DNA of 9,993 nucleotides from Gaiellales bacterium. Lineage in GTDB: Bacteria; Actinomycetota; Thermoleophilia; Gaiellales; F1-60-MAGs149. The position numbers were made by a program, and so were the translations under genes. Shown here in pieces: positions 5,205 through 9,993 of the stretch. The stretch spans positions 1-9,993 of the forward strand of contig JAURLF010000055.1 in assembly GCA_030831375.1 (NCBI GenBank), in the 5' to 3' direction. The stretch's first letter is position 1; each line of letters starts with the position of its first letter. The notes under the pieces are model-generated. The model did no database searches and was not told the DNA's origin. It saw only the letters and a list, made by a program, of their open reading frames with translations.

Positions 5205-6578
5205 GTGAGCGCGCGTGTCCGAGCAGCGGCCGGCGCCGCGCGGCTGGCCGGAGCGCTGTCGCGCCTGACCGGGCGCGGCGGCGGCACAACCATGCCCGGC
5301 CACGTCCTCCTGCGCCTCGCGCCGGCCGCCCTCCCCGAGCTCGCGGCCGGGCTGGGCGACGGCATCGCCCTGATCAGCGCCACGAATGGCAAGACGACGA
5401 CGGCGGCCATGCTCACCGCCATCCTCGAGCCCGACGTGCCCGTATGCCGCAACGTCTCGGGTGCGAACCTGTTGAGCGGCGTCGCTGCCACCCTCGTGCA
5501 CCGTTCCGCTGACGCCCGCATCGGCGTGCTGGAGGTCGACGAGGCCGCCCTGCCCGCGGTCGGGAGCGCTGTCGGTCCGCGCGTGATCGCCCTCGGGAAC
5601 CTGTTCCGCGACCAGCTGGACCGCCACGGCGAGTTGGAGATGGTGGCGGACCGCTGGCGCGCGATGGTGCGGGAGCTGCCGCCCTCCACCTCCCTCGTGC
5701 TCGGCGCGGACGACCCCGTCGTCGACGCCCTCGGTGATGGCCGGACAGCCGTCGTGCGCTACGGGCTCGACGATCCGACCGCCGGCCGGGACGCGCCGGA
5801 TGCCGCCGCCGACTCGACGCACTGCGTGCGCTGTGGCACCGCGTACGCCTACCGCGCCTCCTACGTCGGACACCTCGGCGACTACGCCTGCCCGAACGGC
5901 GACCACGCGCGCGGCCGCCTCGACTTCGCGGCCCGCGACGTCCGCTCCGAGGGGACGGCCGGCACGGCGTTCCGGCTCGACGCGCCGGACGGCTCGCATG
6001 AGGTGCGGCTGCCCGTGCCGGGGCTCTACAACGTCGAAAACGCGCTGGCCGCGATCGCCACCGCGCACGTGCTCGGCGTCACCCCCGCTCGCGCCGTGGC
6101 GCGCCTTGCCGGGTTCAGCGCCGCCTTCGGGCGCTTCGAGCGGCTCTCCGTCGACGGGCGCGAGGCCGTCCTCGTGCTGTTCAAGAACCCGACGGGCGCC
6201 AACGAGGCGCTGCGCGCCATCCAGTCGGATCTGGCCGGGAGCCACGTCGTGCTGGCCCTCAACGACCGCATCGCCGACGGTCGGGACGTCAGCTGGATCT
6301 GGGACATCGACGTCGAGGGCTCCCTCGAGGGTGCCGTGGGCGTGATCTGCGCAGGCTCGCGCGCCGCGGACCTCGCGGTCCGCCTGCGCTACGCCGACGT
6401 CGACCCGCGTCTGATCGACGTTCGCGCGGCCCCCGAGGCGGCGTTCGACGTCGCCGTCGCCGAACAGCCACCCGGCGGGCGGGTCTACGTGCTGGCCACG
6501 TACACCGCGATGCTCGACCTGCACCGGGCGCTCGCCGACCGCGGGCTGACCCGCCGCTTCTGGGAGGAGGCGCCGTGA
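5205..6578 (+). CDS. murT: Lipid II isoglutaminyl synthase, Mur-ligase-like subunit MurT
   Basis: MurT, with GatD, amidates the alpha-carboxyl of D-glutamate in the lipid II stem peptide, using ATP and ammonia from glutamine, on the inner face of the membrane. The 457-residue protein has the Mur ligase P-loop ATNGKTTT (59-66), the LEVDEAALP region (109-117), and NLFRDQLDRHGE (132-143). A family-specific zinc ribbon is inserted at 207-234. The C-terminal DUF1727 domain starts around 320 with LFKNPTGANEAL (325-336), and DGRDVSWIWDID (358-369) lies in the region that supplies the Asp completing the GatD triad. The ribbon shows Cys207, Cys210 and Cys229, but Gly232 replaces the fourth Cys, with His234 nearby. 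The GTG start is set by TAGGAT six bases upstream and by lack of space after the MFS gene. It overlaps gatD by four bases. Confidence 0.95.
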   Translation: MSARVRAAAGAARLAGALSRLTGRGGGTTMPGHVLLRLAPAALPELAAGLGDGIALISATNGKTTTAAMLTAILEPDVPVCRNVSGANLLSGVAATLVHRSADARIGVLEVDEAALPAVGSAVGPRVIALGNLFRDQLDRHGELEMVADRWRAMVRELPPSTSLVLGADDPVVDALGDGRTAVVRYGLDDPTAGRDAPDAAADSTHCVRCGTAYAYRASYVGHLGDYACPNGDHARGRLDFAARDVRSEGTAGTAFRLDAPDGSHEVRLPVPGLYNVENALAAIATAHVLGVTPARAVARLAGFSAAFGRFERLSVDGREAVLVLFKNPTGANEALRAIQSDLAGSHVVLALNDRIADGRDVSWIWDIDVEGSLEGAVGVICAGSRAADLAVRLRYADVDPRLIDVRAAPEAAFDVAVAEQPPGGRVYVLATYTAMLDLHRALADRGLTRRFWEEAP

Positions 6579-7312
6579 GCCTGCGCATCGTGCCCGTGTA
6601 CCCGGAGCTCCTCTCGATCTACGCGGACCGCGGCAACGTGCGCGTGCTCGAGCAGCGCGCCCGCTGGCGGGACATCAACGTCGCCGTCTCCCCCCTTCCC
6701 CTCGGTGCCGACCTCGACCCGGCGGAGGCCGACGCGATCCTGATCGGCGGCGGGCAGGACCGAGACCAGGCCCTCGTGGCGGAGGCGCTGCGGCAGCAGG
6801 TGCCGGCGCTGCGCTCCGCGATCGCCGATGGCGTGCCCGTGCTCGCGGTCTGCGGCGGCTACCAGCTGCTGGGACACGCCTATCGCGACCAGTCGGGTCG
6901 GATGACGCCCGGCACTGGGCTCGTCGATCTGGAGACCGTCGCCGGGCCCGATCGGCTGATCGGCAACGTGCTCGTGGAGGTCGAGGTCGAGGGGCGTGTG
7001 GAGCGGCTCGTGGGCTTCGAGAACCACGCGGGCCGGACCACGCTCGGCCCGGACGTCGCGCCGCTGGGACGGGTGCTCGCGGGCGCCGGCAACGACGCCG
7101 TCTCGGGCGCGGAGGGATGCCGTGTCGGACGCGTTATCGGTACCTACGTCCATGGCCCGCTGCTGCCGAAGAACCCGTGGCTCGCGGACCTCGTGCTCGG
7201 GTGGGCGTGCGAGCATCGCGGGCTGCCGGTTCCGCTCCAGCCCCTCGACGACCGCCTCGAGCAGGTCGCGGCCGAGGCCGCCGCCCGTCTCGCGCTGGAC
7301 GAGCGCCGCTAG
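6575..7312 (+). CDS. gatD: Lipid II isoglutaminyl synthase, glutamine amidotransferase subunit GatD
   Basis: GatD hydrolyses glutamine and passes ammonia to MurT. The 245-residue protein is a class I (CobB/CobQ-like) amidotransferase. The nucleophile is Cys93 in AVCGGYQLLG (91-100), inside the nucleophile-elbow motif, and the catalytic His193 lies in GTYVHGPLLPKNP (189-201). The third triad residue is expected from MurT. GFENHAGRT (147-155) is also typical. The GTG start overlaps the murT stop in GTGA, and a strong Shine-Dalgarno GGAGGAGG at 6563-6570 lies inside the murT 3' end, so equal production of the two subunits is likely. CobQ is a relative, but the MurT partner decides the call. Its TAG stop overlaps the stop of the opposing Nudix gene. 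Confidence 0.95.
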   Translation: MSLRIVPVYPELLSIYADRGNVRVLEQRARWRDINVAVSPLPLGADLDPAEADAILIGGGQDRDQALVAEALRQQVPALRSAIADGVPVLAVCGGYQLLGHAYRDQSGRMTPGTGLVDLETVAGPDRLIGNVLVEVEVEGRVERLVGFENHAGRTTLGPDVAPLGRVLAGAGNDAVSGAEGCRVGRVIGTYVHGPLLPKNPWLADLVLGWACEHRGLPVPLQPLDDRLEQVAAEAAARLALDERR

Positions 7313-7764
7313 GAGACCCACATGCGGCCGAGCGACACGAAGGGGTCGCCCGCACGGTAGGCGCGCAGGTAGTCGTGGATCGGCGGGCGCAGCTCGATCT
7401 CCGCGAGGGACTCCCGATCGACGAGCGCATGGCCGAGCACCGCGTCGTCGGCGGAGACGAGCCGTTCCAGCGCCGCCGGCTCCACCTCGACCGCGAAGAT
7501 CATGTGCAGGATGTGGCGGCCGCCCGGGGCGTCGGGTGGCGGGATCGTCTCCACGAGGGCGATCGGGCCGCTGATCGCCGACTCCCCCCAGCCGCACTCC
7601 TCGGCGAGCTCGCGGCGCAGCGCGTCGACGAGCTCCTCCCCCTCCTCCACCCCGCCGCCGGGCAGCAGCCAGTAGCTCCGCCCCGCCTTCTCCTGACGCA
7701 CGAGCAGGACGCGCCCGCCGTTGACGATGAGTCCGGCCACGCGGATGCGGGGGCCCGGGGTCAC
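7309..7764 (-). CDS. Nudix hydrolase
   Basis: This 151-residue protein hydrolyses some nucleoside-diphosphate-linked compound with Mg or Mn; the substrate is not readable from sequence. The Nudix box is complete: Gly37, five residues, Glu43, seven residues, then RELAEECGW (51-59), with metal ligands Glu52, Glu55 and Glu56. The N-terminal strand (RIRVAGLIVNGGRVLLVRQ) and WLLPGGG (32-38) are usual for the fold. The GTG start at 7764 overlaps the dut stop in GTGA, so it is translated together with dut; co-expression with dUTPase fits a nucleotide-pool cleaning role (inference). Its TAG stop overlaps the gatD TAG in CTAG. Confidence 0.92.
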   Translation of the reverse strand: MTPGPRIRVAGLIVNGGRVLLVRQEKAGRSYWLLPGGGVEEGEELVDALRRELAEECGWGESAISGPIALVETIPPPDAPGGRHILHMIFAVEVEPAALERLVSADDAVLGHALVDRESLAEIELRPPIHDYLRAYRAGDPFVSLGRMWVS

Positions 7765-8201
7765 GCCGTGGTCCCGGTCGATCCGAAGCCCCCCGACCCG
7801 CGCTGCGACTCCGGCAGCGTCGCGGTCTCCGCGAACGCCACCGGCGGCAGGTCGATCACGACGAGCTGCGCGATGCGGTCCCCGGGCTCGACGCGGAGCT
7901 CGGCCGTCGCATCATGGTTGACGAGGACGACCTTGACCTCGCCGCGGTAGCCGGCGTCGATCAGCCCGGGTGCGTTGAGGACCGTGGCGCCGTCGCGCAG
8001 GGCGAGGCCGGAGCGCGGTACGACGAGTCCCGCGGTGCCCTCCGGCAGCGCCATCGCGAAGCCGCACCCGACCGCGACGCGCGCGCCCGGGAGGATGCGG
8101 GCGGACTCGACGGCGTGCAGGTCGAAGCCCGCATCGTCCGGATGGGCCCGCGCGGGGACCCGCGCGTCCGGATGCAGGCGCTGGAAGGCGATGGTCCTCA
8201 T
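7761..8201 (-). CDS. dut: dUTP diphosphatase (dUTPase)
   Basis: Dut splits dUTP to dUMP and diphosphate, keeping uracil out of DNA and feeding dTMP synthesis. The 146-residue protein has the usual length for the trimeric family and all five motifs in order: DAGFDLHA (23-30), PRSGLALRDG (62-71), GLIDAGYRGEVKV (79-91) with Asp82 and Tyr85, GDRIAQLVV (107-115), and the C-terminal arm RGSGGFGSTG (134-143) that closes over the active site. The ATG at 8201 overlaps the hflX stop in ATGA, and the C-terminus overlaps the Nudix start in GTGA. It is therefore the middle gene of a coupled hflX-dut-Nudix unit. No Shine-Dalgarno of any strength precedes it. Confidence 0.96.
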   Translation of the reverse strand: MRTIAFQRLHPDARVPARAHPDDAGFDLHAVESARILPGARVAVGCGFAMALPEGTAGLVVPRSGLALRDGATVLNAPGLIDAGYRGEVKVVLVNHDATAELRVEPGDRIAQLVVIDLPPVAFAETATLPESQRGSGGFGSTGTTA

Positions 8202-9493
8202 GCGCCGCTTGAGACCCCCGCGTCGACCCGAAAGCGTGCGTACCGGTCGCGTTCGGCCGCAGGCAGTCGCGCGATGACGCGGACGCCATCGGCGGTGTCC
8301 TCGCGGTGCGAGATCGGCGCGCCCAGGGCGTACAGCGCGGACAGGGTGGCGCCATCGGCGTAGGGCACGAGCAGCTCCACGGGCTCGAACCGCCCGGCGA
8401 AGTGCTCCGCGATCGCGATCTCGAGCTCCTCCAGCCCCTCGCGTGTGTGGGCGGAGACCTGGATCGCGTCGGGAAGCCGATTCCGGAGTCGCTCCCGATC
8501 CTGCACGGACACGAGGTCGACCTTGTTGAGGACGACGATCCGCGGGATCTCGACCGCGCCGATCTGCACGAGGACGTCGTCGACGCTGCGCATCTGCACG
8601 TCGCGCTCCTCCTCGTCGAGCGAGGCGTCGACGACGTGCAGCACGAGGTCGCCGGCCAGCGTTTCCTCGAGTGTCGAGGCGAACGCCTCGACGAGGCCGT
8701 GCGGGAGCTTGCGGATGAAGCCGACCGTATCGGTCACGGTGTAGTCCCGGCCGACGTGGGTGAAGCGACGCGTCGTCGGGTCGAGCGTCTCGAAGAGGCG
8801 GTTGCGGCTGGACACCTCGGCGCCGGTGAGGGCGTTGAGGAGGCTCGACTTGCCGACGTTGGTATAGCCGGCGAGGGCGACGGTCGGGACCGCGCCCTCC
8901 ATGCGGCGCTTGCGCTGCAGCCGGCGCCGCTTGCCCGTCTCCCGCAGCCGCCGTCGGAGGAGCGTGATGCGGTCGCGCGCGAGCCGGCGGTCCGTCTCCA
9001 GCTGCGACTCGCCCGGACCGCGGGTGCCGACTCCGCCGCCGAGGCGCTCGAGGTGCTGCCACATGCCGCGCATGCGCGGCAGCTGGTACTCGAGCTGCGC
9101 CAGCTCGACCTGCAGCTTGCCCTCCGCGGTGTGCGCGTGCGCGGCGAAGATGTCGAGGATCAGCGCTGTGCGGTCGATCACGCGGATCTTGAAGCGGTTC
9201 TCGAGAAAGCGCTGCTGCGACGGCGTCAGCTCGTCGTCGACGACGAGGACCTCCGCCTTCGTGGCCTCGATCTCCTCGCCGAGCTCGTCGACCTTGCCGG
9301 ACCCCAGGTAGGTGCGCTGCTCGGGCTGGTCGCGGCGCTGGACGAGCTCGCCGACCGGATCGCACTGGGCGGTGGCGAGAAGCTCGCGCAGCTCGGCGAG
9401 ATCGGCTTCGATGCGCTGCCCCGGACGGGCGACGGCGGCGATGTACGCGCGCTCGGGCTCATCGTCCGCGATGTGATGAAACCCGTCTCCCAC
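8198..9493 (-). CDS. hflX: Ribosome-associated GTPase HflX
   Basis: HflX is a GTPase that binds the 50S subunit and splits stalled or stressed ribosomes. The 431-residue protein has the N-terminal HflX domain with TYLGSGKVDEL (61-71) and DRTALILDIFAAHAHTAEGK (107-126). A basic coiled linker (about 165-199) follows GGGVGTRGPGESQLETDRR (152-170). The GTPase domain has G1 GYTNVGKSSL (209-218), G2 FETLDPTTR (234-242), G3 DTVGFI (255-260), G4 NKVD (323-326) and G5 SA (347-348). A C-terminal domain of about 60 residues completes the usual length. The GTG start lies eight bases after a TAGACT box in the 28-base gap behind the aminotransferase gene. The stop overlaps the dut start. Confidence 0.97.
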   Translation of the reverse strand: MGDGFHHIADDEPERAYIAAVARPGQRIEADLAELRELLATAQCDPVGELVQRRDQPEQRTYLGSGKVDELGEEIEATKAEVLVVDDELTPSQQRFLENRFKIRVIDRTALILDIFAAHAHTAEGKLQVELAQLEYQLPRMRGMWQHLERLGGGVGTRGPGESQLETDRRLARDRITLLRRRLRETGKRRRLQRKRRMEGAVPTVALAGYTNVGKSSLLNALTGAEVSSRNRLFETLDPTTRRFTHVGRDYTVTDTVGFIRKLPHGLVEAFASTLEETLAGDLVLHVVDASLDEEERDVQMRSVDDVLVQIGAVEIPRIVVLNKVDLVSVQDRERLRNRLPDAIQVSAHTREGLEELEIAIAEHFAGRFEPVELLVPYADGATLSALYALGAPISHREDTADGVRVIARLPAAERDRYARFRVDAGVSSGA

Positions 9494-9501
9494 GTGGACG
9501 G

Positions 9502-9507
9502 AGTCTA
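9502..9507 (-). promoter_or_regulatory. -10 box TAGACT for hflX-dut-Nudix
   Basis: TAGACT on the - strand lies in the 28-base gap between the aminotransferase stop and hflX, followed by eight bases and the GTG start. No Shine-Dalgarno or -35 hexamer is clear. It suggests a leaderless or very short-leader transcript separate from the upstream gene, although read-through is also possible. Confidence 0.45.
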
Positions 9508-9521
9508 CTCCGCCCCGCTGG

Positions 9522-9993
9522 TCAGAGGATCGCGCCGATCCGCTGCACGGCCTCGGCGATGCGCTCCTCCGGCACGGTCAGGGCCATTCGCACGAAGCCC
9601 TCCCCGGCCGCACCGTACGCCGCGCCCGGGGTGACCACGACGCGGGCGCCCTCGAAGACGCGCTCGGAGAATCCGAGCGACGTCTCGCCATCGGGCACGG
9701 GCACCCATAGGTACATACCGCCCTTCGGCGGGTCGACCGGCAGTCCGATTGCGGCGAGCGCGGCGCAGGCGAGGTCACGGCGCGCCCGGTACGCGACCCG
9801 CGGCGGGCCATCGAGACCGTCCGCGTCCAGCATCCAGGCGGCCGTGCGCTGCAGCGCGGGAAACATCCCCGCGTCGACCTGCGTCTTGAGCCGGTGCAGG
9901 ACCTCGATCGCCTCGGGTGCGCCGACGGCGAAGGCGATCCGCCAGCCCGGGACCGAGAACGTCTTCGAGAGCGAGAGAATCTCGATTCCGGTC
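9522..9993 (-). CDS. Class I/II aminotransferase, DapL/DapC-like (N-terminus beyond window)
   Basis: This is the C-terminal 156 residues of a fold-type I PLP aminotransferase; the family is about 380-400 long, so more than half lies outside the window. The open frame runs to the window edge. LSLSKTFSVPGWR (6-18 of the visible part) contains the Schiff-base Lys10 and the phosphate-binding Arg18. PPKGGMYLWVPVP (89-101) and GEGFVRMALTVPEER (131-145), with the carboxylate-binding Arg135, resemble the LL-diaminopimelate and succinyl-diaminopimelate aminotransferases used in lysine and peptidoglycan synthesis. From general knowledge, hflX often neighbours diaminopimelate genes in related bacteria, which supports this, but an alanine or aspartate aminotransferase cannot be excluded from this fragment. 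Confidence 0.88.
   Translation of the reverse strand, partial: TGIEILSLSKTFSVPGWRIAFAVGAPEAIEVLHRLKTQVDAGMFPALQRTAAWMLDADGLDGPPRVAYRARRDLACAALAAIGLPVDPPKGGMYLWVPVPDGETSLGFSERVFEGARVVVTPGAAYGAAGEGFVRMALTVPEERIAEAVQRIGAIL

Noticed and set aside
2260..5289. A very long open frame on the - strand (about 1000 codons) antisense to ctaB and the MFS gene
   Set aside because: It is an artefact of GC-rich codon use: its translation is a low-complexity Arg/Glu/Gly/His mixture, while the + strand frames encode recognisable proteins with full motifs.
4956..6524. A 522-codon - strand frame opposite murT
   Set aside because: It is a shadow of murT, whose P-loop, zinc ribbon and DUF1727 motifs are intact on the + strand. 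The antisense translation has no recognisable domain.
5205..6578. MurE, MurF or folylpolyglutamate synthase
   Set aside because: The P-loop is shared, but the zinc ribbon and C-terminal DUF1727 segment are specific to MurT, as is the gatD partner.
6575..7312. Cobyric acid synthase CobQ or CobB
   Set aside because: It contains only the amidotransferase domain, and its overlap with murT identifies it as GatD.
8202..9365. An apparent N-terminal extension of dut reaching across hflX
   Set aside because: The extension is Arg/Ala-rich out-of-frame hflX sequence. dUTPase motifs begin after the ATG at 8201, and 146 residues is the normal length.
1..9993. tRNA, rRNA, CRISPR arrays, insertion sequences, phage genes
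   Set aside because: No direct repeat arrays, transposase motifs or RNA gene signatures were seen on reading, and genes fill nearly the whole window.

Overview
The window is a gene-dense, very GC-rich bacterial chromosome segment with strong G/C preference at third codon positions and many GTG starts. The layout suggests a deep-branching high-GC actinobacterium, perhaps of the Thermoleophilia type (inference). The grounds are an A2-type haem-copper oxidase, a MurT/GatD pair, an hflX gene next to a diaminopimelate-type aminotransferase, and start codons set almost directly on -10 boxes. There are no RNA genes, CRISPR arrays, insertion sequences or prophage genes, and no gene-free stretch longer than 100 bases.

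The + strand from 1 to about 3990 is a respiratory (cta) cluster. It holds the 3' part of ctaD (oxidase subunit I), ctaE (subunit III), an unnamed five-helix membrane protein with two HV(A/I)TG repeats that may bind b haem, a 68-residue two-helix protein with an HxxxH motif, and ctaB (haem O synthase). A 140-codon gene of unknown function (2346-2768) lies on the opposite strand inside this cluster. It and the 68-residue gene diverge from two overlapping -10 boxes.

From 3997 to 7312 the + strand carries an MFS transporter and then murT-gatD, the enzyme pair that amidates the D-glutamate of lipid II. MurT has a zinc ribbon in which the fourth cysteine is replaced.

From 7309 to the window end all genes are on the - strand: a DapL/DapC-like aminotransferase (truncated by the window edge), hflX, dut and a Nudix hydrolase. 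The last three are joined by 4-base start/stop overlaps (ATGA, GTGA) and look like one transcript. The two gene blocks meet tail to tail at one CTAG, in which the stop codons of gatD and the Nudix gene overlap.

The most notable signal outside the genes is the repeated arrangement TAnnnT, 6-8 bases, GTG at four genes (2768-, 2791+, 5205+, 9493-). This predicts leaderless or nearly leaderless mRNAs and fixes their start codons. A related box before ctaB is preceded by a perfect 7-bp inverted repeat that could be an operator. I found no complete new system. The best candidates for undescribed biology are the three unnamed genes in the cta cluster (1774-2409, 2346-2768, 2791-2997).
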